A stretch of DNA of 34,222 nucleotides from Candidatus Aminicenantes bacterium UBA2199 (GTDB taxonomy: Bacteria > Acidobacteriota > Aminicenantia > UBA2199). Location of the stretch: assembly GCA_002327965.1 (NCBI GenBank), contig DCVB01000003.1, forward strand, positions 1 through 34,222, given 5' to 3'. The stretch's first letter is position 1, and every line of letters begins with the position of its first letter. The position numbers and the translations under genes are program-made. Under the pieces are notes generated by a model. That model worked only from the letters and a program-made list of their open reading frames with translations. It was not told the origin of the DNA and did not search any database. Shown in pieces: positions 23,111 through 31,401 of this stretch.

Positions 23111-23473
23111 ATGAAACGATCCATACTGCTGATAGCGATGCTGCTGGCCATGGGAAGCATGTCGCAACTTCTCCCCTGTTACGTCTACAGCGAGACCGGA
23201 CCGCTGGTCAAGGGCAAAACGGACCAGTTCCAGGTGAAATTGTTCGTCGAATGCATTCACCGGCGCTGCCCGGTAGCCATCGAGGAGACGCTCCTGGAAA
23301 CGGAGGGGCTGAAGATCGAGAAGCAAGGCGAATGGGAACTCAGCGAGGATGGTGTCTACCGGCTCGACCTGGTCGTCTCCCTGACCGCGAAAGACAAAGG
23401 GGAGATCCGCGTTCTCAGGAAATGCCCGAAACACGGCCTGCAGAAGGAGACCCTGGAGATATCCAGGCCTTAG
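23111..23473 (+). CDS. Small exported protein, unknown function
   Basis: 120 residues. A signal peptide (MKRSILLIAMLLAMGSMSQL) precedes a single beta domain with FQVKLFVECIHRRCPVAIEE, LKIEKQGEWELSEDGVYRLD and EIRVLRKCPKHGLQKE. Three cysteines of the mature part (CIHRRC and KCPKHG) could bind a metal or form disulfides. I do not recognise the family. GAGGAAAAC lies just before the ATG. It is convergent with mfd, and an AGTGRT-type inverted pair fills the space between the two stops. Confidence 0.75.
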   Translation: MKRSILLIAMLLAMGSMSQLLPCYVYSETGPLVKGKTDQFQVKLFVECIHRRCPVAIEETLLETEGLKIEKQGEWELSEDGVYRLDLVVSLTAKDKGEIRVLRKCPKHGLQKETLEISRP

Positions 23474-23489
23474 CTTTTTCAGTTCCAAT

Positions 23490-23747
23490 AACAGTGTCAG
23501 TGACAGTGTCAGCAGGAAGAATTTCAAGCAATTAGTGATAGTGGTAGTGATAGTGATCGTGCTGGAAGGAGATTCCAGCAGCCGGCAATAAGGCAGCGGA
23601 CAGCTCAAACCTGTGGTCTTCAAGGTTATTGCTCTTATTTTACTGAAACTGGCTGGATCATTTGGGGGCTGGTTTTTTTCAGCTGCCTGGAAATTTGAAC
23701 CGATCTTTGGATTCCTGCTACAACCACTATCACTATCACAACCACTT
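23490..23747. repeat. AGTGRT-tract inverted pair between convergent genes
   Basis: AGTGTC tract 23490-23513 and AGTGRT tract 23533-23561 follow the small exported-protein gene; 23721-23747 (CAACCACTATCACTATCACA and on) is the inverted partner, three bases after the mfd stop. Arms match imperfectly (about six mismatches in 26). Confidence 0.75.
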
Positions 23748-23750
23748 ATT

Positions 23751-26700
23751 CTATTGGAATAGCCTCTTGAGCCCCTTCTCGAGCGCCAGGAACTCGTCCA
23801 ACCCCGTGAATTCCAGCTCGAAGTTGCCGCCGTCGAGGTGCTTCAGTCCCGGCACAGCGAAAGCCCTGCCCCTGGGCAGCGGGATCTCGCGGCCGGCATC
23901 GAACTGCACGCGGTCGGCGAAAACCTCGGCCTTGCTCCAGCCGCCGAGGCGGGCGAACAGCTTCACCGCGCCCACGTAGAAGATCTTCTCCATCTCCCGG
24001 GGCATCTGGCCGTAGCGGTCGCCGAGCTCGTCGCGCAGGGCGCGCAGCTCGAAGGCGTCCCCGGCCTCCAGCACGCGGCGGTAGGCGGCGATGCGCTCGG
24101 CAGTGCCGGCGATGTAGTCCTCGCCGACGGCGTAGGGGAAGTGGACGCGCAGGGCCAGCTCGCGCTCCTCGCTCGTGTCGCCCTTGAGGCCGCGGATGGT
24201 CTGGCGCAGCAGTTCCAGGAAGTAGTCGTAGCCCAGGGCCTCGACGTGGCCGTGCTGGCGGTTGCCCAGCAGCGCCCCGGCGCCGCGCAGGTGCAGGTCA
24301 AACTCGGCCAGCTTGTAGCCGGCGCCCAGCTCGGAAAACTCGCGGATGCCGGCGAGCCGCTTCCTGGCCAGCTCGCTCACCCCGCCCTTGCGGTCGTCGA
24401 CCAGGAAGTAGGCATAGGCCTGGCGGGTGCTGCGGCCGATGCGGCCGCGCAGCTGGTACATCTGCGTCAGCCCCAGGCGGTCGGCGTTCAGCACGATCAT
24501 GGTGTTGACGCGCGGGATGTCGATGCCGTTCTCGATGATGGTGGTCGAGAGCAGGACGCGGAACTTGCCGGCGATGAAATCCATCAGGTTCTTCTCGATC
24601 GCCGCCGTCGGCATCTGGGCGTGGATGACAACGATGGGCACGTCGGGAAGCCAGGAGGCCAGCTGGTCGCGGAAGCGGAAGATGTGCTCGATGTCGTTGT
24701 AGACGACGAAGACGGCGCCGTCGCGCTCGACCTCGTTGAGCACGGCCGAGACCACCACCTGGCGCGAGAACAGCCCCACGTGGTTGCGGATGGCCAGGCG
24801 CCCCAGCGGCGGCGACTGGATGAGCGAGATGTCCTGCAGCCCCGACATGGCCATGGAGAGGGTGCGCGGGATGGGGGTGGCCGACAGCGTCAGCACGTCG
24901 ATGCTCTCGCGCCCCTTCTTGAGCTTCTCCTTCTGGAAGACGCCGAAACGCTGCTCCTCGTCGACGATGAACAGGCCCAGACGCTTGAACTCCACGCCGG
25001 AGGCCAGCAGGGAATGCGTGCCCACCACCAGGTCGACGGCACCGCTTTTCAGTCCGGCCAGGACGCGCTTTTTCCCGGCGCCCGAAACCAGGCGCGACAG
25101 CATGGCCAGGCGCAGGGGGAAATCGGCCAGGCGGCGCTCGAAGTTGCGGAAATGCTGCAGGGCCAGGATGGTCGTCGGGCACAGGAAGGCCGCCTGGCGG
25201 CCGTTGGCCATGGCGCGCAGGGCGGCGCGCAGCGCCACCTCGGTCTTGCCAAAACTGACGTCGCCGCAGACCAGGCGATCCATGGGGAAATCAGCCTCCA
25301 TGTCGGCCAGCACGCGGGCGATGGCCTGCTTCTGGTCCTCGGTCTCGACGAAGCGGAAGTCCTGCTGCAGCTTCTCCTCCAGCTCGGGGACCGCGGCCAG
25401 GGCGGTCTTGCGCACCGACTTGCGCAGGGCGTAAAGGTCGAGCAGCTCGCGGGTGTACTGCACGATGGCCTTGCGGGCGCGCGCGGTCTTGGCCTGCCAG
25501 GTCCTGCCGCCCAGGCGATCGAGCGCCGGTGCCGCCCCCTCGCTGCCGCTGTAGCGCTTCAGCACCTCCAGCTCGTGCAGCGGCACGTAGAGGTACTCGC
25601 GGTCCAGGTACTCGATCTTGAGGAACTCTCCCGTTGCCCCCTCGAGGCGCAGGCGCGTGAAGCCGGCGAAGCGGCCGATGCCATGGCGGCGGTGGACCAC
25701 CCAGTCGCCCTCGGCCATGTCGCGCAGTTCCTCCTCGGCCGGCGCCCGGCGCGCCCCCCCCTCGCGCAGTGCCGGCCGGTAATTGCGCCCGGTCAGGCAG
25801 GCCAGGCGCAGGAGCGGGTTCTCGAAGGAGCAGGGGATGTTGAAGAAGTGGCACTCCAGGCGCGGCAGGCGGACGCGCAGGTTCTCCAGCAGGCGCGCGT
25901 CGGCGGCAAAGGCCAGCAGCCGCCAGCCCTGCTCCGACCTGCGGCGCAGGTCCTCGATCTCGGCGTCGTTCAATCCGGCGATCGCCCCGGGCAGGACGCG
26001 AACCTCCGGCAGTTCCCGTGGGTCGGCCGCAAAGTCGGCCAGGTCGATCACCCGTTGGGCGGCGACGGGGAACGAAAAGAGGGCATTGATCTCGGGCACC
26101 CTGCCCTGGCCACCGGCAACCGCCTCGCGGATGCGGCGGAAATTGTCCAGCAGCTTGCCGTACTCGTCCTCGAGCCGCCGCCAGTTGGAGGCCAGCAGCC
26201 GGCAGCCCGGGAGCAGGTCGGTCAGGAAGGCGGCGTCCGCGGCGGCGGGACCGGAGGCATAGCGATTCTCGCCGATGCGCACGGCTACGACCGTGCCGGT
26301 GGAGCGCTGGCTCTCCAGGTCGAACGTGCGCAGCGAGGCCAGGCGCCGCCCCTCGAACTCCAGGCGCACCGGCTGCTCGCCGGCGACCGGAAAGACATCG
26401 AGGACGTTGCCGCGCCACGCCAGGTCGCCGGCGATCTCCACGGCAACGCGCGCCTGGTAACCCAGGGCAGTCAGCTTCTCGATCAGCTCGCCCCGCTCCC
26501 AGAGGTCGCCGGCGGCTAGCGGCAGCGCCCCGTCCCGGCTCCCCGGCCGCTCCAGGCGGATGGACAGGGCGGCCAGGGTCGAAAGCACGATCATCCTGCC
26601 GCCAACGGCCAGGTCGGCCTGCAGGCGCTGCTTGTCGGCGATGCGCCGCGGGTCGGCGACGGAGTTGATGTAGGGGTCCTCGAAGGGGAGCAGGTGGGCG

Positions 26701-26933
26701 TGGACCGGCGCCCCTTCGGCGCCCAGGAGCTTCAGCCACTGGGCGAGCTTCTCTTTTTTCTCCGCCAGCGGCTCGTTCTCGCCCACGAGCCAGACGACGC
26801 TTTCGCTGAAATGCCCGAAGACGGAGGCCACGGCGAGCTCGTGCGCCTCGCGGTCGACCGACGCGACCTCGATGCGGCGGCGGCGCGAGTCGAGTTTCTC
26901 CCAGAAAGCAGGGCTGAAAACAGTCTGAGTCAT
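23751..26933 (-). CDS. mfd: Transcription-repair coupling factor Mfd
   Basis: 1060 residues, slightly short for Mfd (about 1150). It displaces RNA polymerase stalled at lesions and recruits UvrA. The N-terminal UvrB-like region (about 60-340) precedes the polymerase-interaction/CarD-like domain (about 395-480; EGDWVVHRRHGIGRFAGF and EYLDREYLYVPLHELEVLKR). The helicase core follows: Walker A as CGDVSFGKTEVA (about 555-566), DEEQRFGV (about 655-662), LSATPIPRTLSM and QLRGRIGRS. A C-terminal TRCF domain lies after about 930. It is SFGKT where most Mfd have GYGKT. The ATG at 26933 has no ribosome site but an extended -10 promoter ending seven bases upstream; a start at 26984 would lie upstream of that promoter. 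Confidence 0.96.
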   Translation of the reverse strand: MTQTVFSPAFWEKLDSRRRRIEVASVDREAHELAVASVFGHFSESVVWLVGENEPLAEKKEKLAQWLKLLGAEGAPVHAHLLPFEDPYINSVADPRRIADKQRLQADLAVGGRMIVLSTLAALSIRLERPGSRDGALPLAAGDLWERGELIEKLTALGYQARVAVEIAGDLAWRGNVLDVFPVAGEQPVRLEFEGRRLASLRTFDLESQRSTGTVVAVRIGENRYASGPAAADAAFLTDLLPGCRLLASNWRRLEDEYGKLLDNFRRIREAVAGGQGRVPEINALFSFPVAAQRVIDLADFAADPRELPEVRVLPGAIAGLNDAEIEDLRRRSEQGWRLLAFAADARLLENLRVRLPRLECHFFNIPCSFENPLLRLACLTGRNYRPALREGGARRAPAEEELRDMAEGDWVVHRRHGIGRFAGFTRLRLEGATGEFLKIEYLDREYLYVPLHELEVLKRYSGSEGAAPALDRLGGRTWQAKTARARKAIVQYTRELLDLYALRKSVRKTALAAVPELEEKLQQDFRFVETEDQKQAIARVLADMEADFPMDRLVCGDVSFGKTEVALRAALRAMANGRQAAFLCPTTILALQHFRNFERRLADFPLRLAMLSRLVSGAGKKRVLAGLKSGAVDLVVGTHSLLASGVEFKRLGLFIVDEEQRFGVFQKEKLKKGRESIDVLTLSATPIPRTLSMAMSGLQDISLIQSPPLGRLAIRNHVGLFSRQVVVSAVLNEVERDGAVFVVYNDIEHIFRFRDQLASWLPDVPIVVIHAQMPTAAIEKNLMDFIAGKFRVLLSTTIIENGIDIPRVNTMIVLNADRLGLTQMYQLRGRIGRSTRQAYAYFLVDDRKGGVSELARKRLAGIREFSELGAGYKLAEFDLHLRGAGALLGNRQHGHVEALGYDYFLELLRQTIRGLKGDTSEERELALRVHFPYAVGEDYIAGTAERIAAYRRVLEAGDAFELRALRDELGDRYGQMPREMEKIFYVGAVKLFARLGGWSKAEVFADRVQFDAGREIPLPRGRAFAVPGLKHLDGGNFELEFTGLDEFLALEKGLKRLFQ

Positions 26934-26940
26934 CGTGTTG

Positions 26941-26949
26941 ATTATAGCA
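26941..26949 (-). promoter_or_regulatory. Extended -10 promoter of mfd, predicted leaderless
   Basis: On the minus strand TGCTATAAT (TGn plus perfect -10; TATAAT at 26941-26946), then seven bases to the ATG. No good -35, which extended -10 promoters can lack. Confidence 0.5.
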
Positions 26950-27000
26950 CCATGTGCCTGCTTTTGCCGTGATGGTATCAGCAAAAGCGAACGAAACGGA

Positions 27001-27121
27001 AGGACCGGGCCCCGACCCGTAGAGCGCCGATGGCCGAAGGCAAAACGGCCACTGTTTGAGCCCCGGCTTGCCGGGGCGAGTCGGCCGTTTTAATCGGCGC
27101 GAAACGCGGTCGGTCGGTCCT
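27001..27121. repeat. 120-nt nested palindrome between divergent mfd and the CCA/folP operon
   Basis: Four concentric stems: AGGACCG/CGGTCCT (27001-27007, 27115-27121), GCGCCGAT/ATCGGCGC (27024-27031, 27093-27100), AAAACGGCC/GGCCGTTTT (27042-27050, 27083-27091) and GCCCCGGC/GCCGGGGC (27060-27067, 27070-27077, two-base loop). It lies in the 447-bp divergent gap 26934-27380, which also holds CTTTTCAC and CACGAATCA low-complexity tracts. Confidence 0.8.
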
Positions 27122-27188
27122 GGAGTGGTGAGCGTTGCTGAACCATCACAGCGACCGAAATCACCGAATCATCCCGGACTATTTCTGC

Positions 27189-27342
27189 CTTTCTCCACTT
27201 TTCACCCTTCACTTTTCACTTTTTTCGGGGTGGTGAGTGTTGCGGGACACGTCATGGCGCCGAGAATGACCAGGCGCTTTCGAGCTTTTCTGTTTATTCT
27301 TGTTCTTCACGAATCACTAATCACGAATCACGAATCACTGAA
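27189..27342 (+). repeat. Low-complexity tracts upstream of the CCA/folP operon
   Basis: A CCTTCACTTTTCAC tract (27189-27226) and a CACGAATCA tandem tract (27309-27340) that ends directly before the -35 box of the next gene. A 14-base direct repeat GTGGTGAGYGTTGC is at 27125 and 27230. Confidence 0.6.
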
Positions 27343-27371
27343 TTGACTTCCCCGCCGCAACCGGCTAGAAT
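27343..27371 (+). promoter_or_regulatory. Promoter of the CCA/folP operon, predicted leaderless
   Basis: TTGACT (27343-27348), 17-base spacer, TAGAAT (27366-27371). The ATG at 27381 is nine bases beyond the -10 box, so the leader would be zero to three bases; no ribosome site is present. Confidence 0.6.
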
Positions 27372-27380
27372 CGAGCCAAT

Positions 27381-28850
27381 ATGAAGCGGCTGCGCATCGA
27401 TTTCCCCCAGAAGGACTTTTTCGTCTCCGTGTTCGGCCGGGACGCCTACGTCGTCGGCGGCACGGTGCGCGACCGCATCCTCTACGGCAAGGCCGTTGCC
27501 GAGCAGGACGTCGACCTGCTGGTGACCGGGCTGGGCTACGACGAGATCGAGTCGCGCCTGCGCGGGCACGGCAAGACCGACACCGTGGGCAAGAGCTTCG
27601 CGGTGATCAAGTTCAGCCGCCGGGGCCGGACCTTCGACATCGCCCTGCCGCGCCGCGACCGCAAGAAGGAGGGGGGCGCCCACGGCCACAGGGACATCGA
27701 GGTGCAGTCCGGGCCCGAGGTCACCCTGGAGGAGGACCTGGGGCGGCGCGACTTCACCTGCAACTCCATCGCCGTGCGCCTGGCCGACGGGGCGGTCGTC
27801 GATCCCCATCGCGGGCTGGAGGCCATCGCCGGGCGGCGCATCGCCATGACCTCGCCGGCCAGCTTCAGCGACGACCCGCTGCGCGTCCTGCGCGCCGCCC
27901 GCTTCGCCTCCAGCCACGACTTCGCCGTCAACAAGGCCATCTACGCCAAGGCGCGCAAGGTGCCGCTGGGCGGGCTGAGCGCCGAGCGCGTCGCCGACGA
28001 GCTGCTGCGCCTGCTGCTGGAATCGCCGCGCCCGTCGCTGGGCCTGCAGGAATACCTGCGCCTGACCGTCCTGGACCAGCTCTTTCCCGAGCTCGCCGTC
28101 TTGGCGCTGACCATCCAGGACGCCCTGTTCCATCCCGAGAGCGACGAGCAGGGCCATCACTCGGTGTGGGCGCACACGCTGATCACCGTCGACATCGCCG
28201 CCAAACTGGCGCGCCAGCAGCGCCTGGACGAGCCGCGGGCGCTGGCGCTGCTGCTGGCGGCGCTGCTGCACGACTGCGGCAAGGCGGTCACCACCGCCTG
28301 GGAGTTCAAGCGCGGGCGCATGACCGTCACCTCCCCCCTCCACGACTCGCGCGGCGTCAAGCTGGCCGGCGGCCTGCTGGAGAGGCTGCGCATCGAGACC
28401 CGCCAGGGCTTCCCGCTGCGCCGCATCGTGCTGAAGCTGATCCAGCAGCACCACCGCATCTTCGAGCTCTACCGCAACCGCGGCGAGATCACCTTCCGCG
28501 CCGTCGCCCGCGCCGTCAAGGACATGGACGGCGAGGACCGGCTCCTGCTGCTGCTCGATTTCGCCGACCGCCGCTCGCGCGCGGCCCGGCCGCTCGCCTT
28601 CCGCAAGCCCGACGCCATCGCCCGCTGGTTCTCCGAGCGCAAGGAGGAGTACCGCATCAGCCAGGAGACCATCCGGCCGCTGATCCTCGGCCGCGACCTG
28701 CTCGCGCTGGGCGTCCCCGCCGGCCGCCAGATGGGCGTGCACTTGAAGCGGCTGTACGACCTGCAGCTGGACGGCGCCTTCCGCACCCGCGAGCAGGGGC
28801 TGGCCATCTTTCGCGCCGGGCGCAGGCAGAAGGAGGGCGAAAGCAAATGA
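27381..28850 (+). CDS. CCA tRNA nucleotidyltransferase / poly(A) polymerase with HD domain
   Basis: 489 residues. The class II nucleotidyltransferase head has GGTVRDRIL (26-34) and the metal-binding DVDLL (43-47), then RGRTFDIALPRRDRK, RRDFTCNSIAV with the DxxxN-type signature and DPLRVLRAARFASS (RNA-binding neck). A C-terminal HD phosphohydrolase domain follows (HHSVWAHT near 258, LLHDCGKA near 295). It adds CCA or poly(A) to RNA 3' ends in the cytoplasm; the sequence does not separate the two. Its stop overlaps folP by four bases, giving a coupled operon with folP and a DUF6599 gene. The ATG follows a leaderless-type promoter. Confidence 0.9.
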   Translation: MKRLRIDFPQKDFFVSVFGRDAYVVGGTVRDRILYGKAVAEQDVDLLVTGLGYDEIESRLRGHGKTDTVGKSFAVIKFSRRGRTFDIALPRRDRKKEGGAHGHRDIEVQSGPEVTLEEDLGRRDFTCNSIAVRLADGAVVDPHRGLEAIAGRRIAMTSPASFSDDPLRVLRAARFASSHDFAVNKAIYAKARKVPLGGLSAERVADELLRLLLESPRPSLGLQEYLRLTVLDQLFPELAVLALTIQDALFHPESDEQGHHSVWAHTLITVDIAAKLARQQRLDEPRALALLLAALLHDCGKAVTTAWEFKRGRMTVTSPLHDSRGVKLAGGLLERLRIETRQGFPLRRIVLKLIQQHHRIFELYRNRGEITFRAVARAVKDMDGEDRLLLLLDFADRRSRAARPLAFRKPDAIARWFSERKEEYRISQETIRPLILGRDLLALGVPAGRQMGVHLKRLYDLQLDGAFRTREQGLAIFRAGRRQKEGESK

Positions 28851-29680
28851 AGCTCTACCTGCGCAACGGCTTCCTGGAAAAGGAGGACCCGCTGGTCATG
28901 GGCATCCTCAACGTCACCCCAGACTCGTTCTCCGACGCCGGCCGCTTCTTCGAGCCCGAGGCGGCCATGGCGCACGCGCGCACGATGGCGGCGGCCGGGG
29001 CCGACATCATCGACGTCGGCGGCGAGAGCTCGCGGCCGGGCGCGGCTGCCATCGGCCTGGACGAGGAGATCGACCGCGTCCTGCCCGTGATCAGCCGCAT
29101 CAAGGAGGAGACGGGCGTGCTGGTCTCGGTCGACACCTGCAAGGAAGAGGTGGCGCATCGGGCGGTGGAGGAGGGCGGCGCCGACATCGTCAACGACATC
29201 TCGGCCCTGCGCTTCAGCGAGCGCATGGCCACGGTGGTGGCCGAGCTGGACGTGCCGGTGGTGCTGATGCACATCCTGGGCACGCCGGAGACCATGCAGC
29301 GCGATCCCTCCTACGCCGACGTCGTGGCCGAGGTCGCCGACTATTTCCAGGAGCGCATCGACTACGCCCTGGGCCGCGGCATCAAGAAGGAAAAGATCAT
29401 CCTCGACCCGGGCATCGGCTTCGGCAAGCGCCTGGAGGACAACATCGCGCTCATCCGCCACCTGAAGCGCTTCGCCGAGTTCGAGCTGCCCCTGCTGGTC
29501 GGGGTGTCGCGCAAATCGTTCCTCGGCCTGCTGGGCGGCGAGAAGACGCCCGAAAAGCGCGAGGCCGAGACCATCGCCGCCAACCTGGTCGCCGCGCGCA
29601 ACGGCGCCGCCATTCTGCGCGTCCACGACGTGGACGCCACGGTCAGGGCGCTGAAAGTCTGGCGCAGCCTGGCGGAATAG
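28847..29680 (+). CDS. folP: Dihydropteroate synthase
   Basis: 277 residues, joining 4-aminobenzoate to hydroxymethyl-dihydropterin diphosphate in folate synthesis. Every signature is present: VMGILNVTPDSFSDAGRFFE (18-37), the ADIIDVGGESSRPGA stretch, DTCKEEVA, VNDISALRFS, LDPGIGFGKRLEDN, and LVGVSRKSFLG with the Lys/Arg-Ser pair that binds diphosphate. Length and order are normal. AGGAGGGCGAAAGCAA precedes the ATG, which overlaps the upstream stop (ATGA). No folate genes other than this are in the window. Confidence 0.97.
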   Translation: MKLYLRNGFLEKEDPLVMGILNVTPDSFSDAGRFFEPEAAMAHARTMAAAGADIIDVGGESSRPGAAAIGLDEEIDRVLPVISRIKEETGVLVSVDTCKEEVAHRAVEEGGADIVNDISALRFSERMATVVAELDVPVVLMHILGTPETMQRDPSYADVVAEVADYFQERIDYALGRGIKKEKIILDPGIGFGKRLEDNIALIRHLKRFAEFELPLLVGVSRKSFLGLLGGEKTPEKREAETIAANLVAARNGAAILRVHDVDATVRALKVWRSLAE

Positions 29681-29709
29681 GAACGCACCTTTTGAGAAGG
29701 AGGGGATTC

Positions 29710-30582
29710 ATGAAAGCAAGAAGCAAGAACATGCTGTTGGCCGCGCTGCTGGCAACAGCGCTGCCCCTGGCGGCGGCAACGGCGCCGGACATGGTCGTCC
29801 TGTTCCCCGACCTGCCGGGCTGGACACGGGACGGCGACGTGCAGACGTTCCGGCCCGACAACCTGTACGAGCACATCAACGGCGCCGCCGAGAACTTCCT
29901 GGCCTGCGGCTTCGAGCTCCTGGCCGTGCAGAACTACGTCAGTGAGAACCGGCAGGCGCTGACGGCCGAGATCTACTTCCACGGCACCCCGGAAAACGCC
30001 TTCGCCATCTACAGTTCGGAGAAACCGCTGCAGGGCGATTATCTGGCCCTGGGCAGCGAGGGCTACATCGAGGAGGGCGTGCTGAATTTCATCAGCGACG
30101 CCTATTACGTCAAGCTGAACGGCTTCGATCTCGGCGAGGCGGGGGCGGGCGCGCTGCGCCGCCTGGGCGAGAGGATCGCCCAAGCCATCAACGGCCGCAA
30201 TGCCCTGCCAACGGCATTGGCCGCCTTTCCCGTCCGCGGCAAGGTCGCCCATTCCGAGCGCTACTTCCTGGGCAACTTCCTGGGCCACGATTTCCTGGGC
30301 GCGGCATTCAGCGCCGACTTCGCGCTGAACGGCGGGCGCTTCAAGCTGTTCGTCATGAAGACCGAGGGAGCCGATGACGCCCGCGCCCGGCTGCAGCGCT
30401 GGGTTGCCCTGGACAAGGGCGGCGTGGGCACGGAAGTGCGCCCGGGAAAGCTGATGATCAACGACCCCTACAACGGCCCGGTGCAGCTGCACTGGCAGGG
30501 CGACCGCATCTGGGGAGGCGTGGGCAGCGACGAGGAGATCGCGACGCTGCTGAAGGAGATGGGAGACAAACTGGGCCAATAG
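29710..30582 (+). CDS. Exported DUF6599 family protein
   Basis: 290 residues. A signal peptide (KNMLLAALLATALPLAAATA) is followed by the DUF6599 pattern: LFPDLPGWTRDGDVQTF, NLYEHINGAAENFLACGF, AEIYFHGTPENAFAIYSSEK and a second half with YFLGNFLGHDFLGAAFSADF. Members are mostly from Acidobacteriota-like genomes and have no known activity. AGAAGGAGGGGATTC lies just upstream of the chosen ATG; another start six codons earlier has no site. It lies 29 bases after folP, so is probably cotranscribed. Confidence 0.85.
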   Translation: MKARSKNMLLAALLATALPLAAATAPDMVVLFPDLPGWTRDGDVQTFRPDNLYEHINGAAENFLACGFELLAVQNYVSENRQALTAEIYFHGTPENAFAIYSSEKPLQGDYLALGSEGYIEEGVLNFISDAYYVKLNGFDLGEAGAGALRRLGERIAQAINGRNALPTALAAFPVRGKVAHSERYFLGNFLGHDFLGAAFSADFALNGGRFKLFVMKTEGADDARARLQRWVALDKGGVGTEVRPGKLMINDPYNGPVQLHWQGDRIWGGVGSDEEIATLLKEMGDKLGQ

Positions 30583-30626
30583 CAAAGACTGAACCTGGCG
30601 GACGGTTATAGGCCCGTAGTGAAATC

Positions 30627-30794
30627 GGTTTACGGTTGACGGTTCACGGTTGACGGTCAGAAAAAGCAATACGAAAACTTAAATTCCAAATACCAAGCAC
30701 CAAATCCCAAACAAATACCAAGATCCAAATTTCAATTTCCAAAACGAAGGCCTCTGGGCGGAAATATCCAACGTGGAACTTGGAACGTGGAACC
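30627..30794 (+). repeat. Three adjacent low-complexity tracts between convergent genes
   Basis: ACGGTTGACGGTTCACGG tract (30627-30659), CCAAATACCAAG-type tract (30680-30744) and AACGTGGAACTTGGAACG tract (30768-30794). The first type recurs at 33216-33238 and in part at 1780-1792. They fill the 255-bp gap between the DUF6599 and kdsC stops. Confidence 0.7.
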
Positions 30795-30837
30795 TTTACG
30801 TCCGGGTACTTTGATTGCCGACTGGCATGGAAATCGC

Positions 30838-31401
30838 CTAGGAATTGATCTCCTTGAAGATCTCTTCCCAGTCGCTCGATTTTTTCAGCTCGGCGAAGAT
30901 GGACGTCCACTGCTCCTGGACGTCGAGGATGAAGTCGATCACCTCGCGCACGGCGCCGCGGCCGCCGTAGCGCTTGGCGATGTAATGCGAGACGCGCTTG
31001 ATCAGGGGGTGGGCGTCGCCGACGGCGGCGGCGAACCCGACCATGCCCATCACTTCGGCGTCGCCGATGTCGTCGCCGATGTAGGCCACTTCCTCTTTTT
31101 CCAGGCCGTATTTCTTGAGCAGCTCGAAAAAGGGGATGGTCTTGTTGTAGACCCCCTCGAAGTATTCGTCGACCTGCAGCTCCTCGGCCCTCTTCTTGAC
31201 CTGCTTGGAAGTCTTGCCGGTGATGATCGCCGTCTTGAGGCCGGCCAGGCGGGCGAAGATGATGCCGGTGCCGTCCTTGACGTCGAACGACTTGATCGAC
31301 TGGCCGTTGGGCATCATGAAGAAGCGGCCGTCCGACAGGGTGCCGTCCACGTCCATGATGATCAGCTTCACTTTCTTGGCGAGTTCCTTCTGGTCCATCA
31401 T
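30838..31401 (-). CDS. kdsC: 3-deoxy-D-manno-octulosonate 8-phosphate phosphatase (KdsC)
   Basis: 187 residues, HAD-family phosphatase removing phosphate from Kdo-8-P, third step of Kdo synthesis. It has the HAD motif I MDVDGTLSDGRFF (Asp17 nucleophile, Asp19 acid/base), motif II IITGKTSK, and a motif III/IV segment with YIGDDIGDAEVM. Length is typical. ATGATG starts are preceded by GGAG; the first (31401) overlaps the stop of kdsD by four bases (ATGA). It closes the kdsA-kdsD-kdsC transcript. Confidence 0.95.
   Translation of the reverse strand: MMDQKELAKKVKLIIMDVDGTLSDGRFFMMPNGQSIKSFDVKDGTGIIFARLAGLKTAIITGKTSKQVKKRAEELQVDEYFEGVYNKTIPFFELLKKYGLEKEEVAYIGDDIGDAEVMGMVGFAAAVGDAHPLIKRVSHYIAKRYGGRGAVREVIDFILDVQEQWTSIFAELKKSSDWEEIFKEINS

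Noticed and set aside
23838..26519. 893-codon open frame on the plus strand opposite mfd
   Set aside because: It is the antisense shadow of a GC-rich gene; low-complexity Ala/Gly/Gln/Leu composition, no domain, no ribosome site, while mfd on the other strand is unmistakable.
27321..28742. 473-codon minus-strand frame over the CCA gene
   Set aside because: Shadow caused by high GC at third positions; the plus-strand frame has clear catalytic motifs.
28166..29680. 504-codon frame that would extend folP upstream through the CCA gene
   Set aside because: The extra 227 residues are an out-of-frame reading of the HD domain; folP has a good ribosome site at 28847 and a normal length from there.
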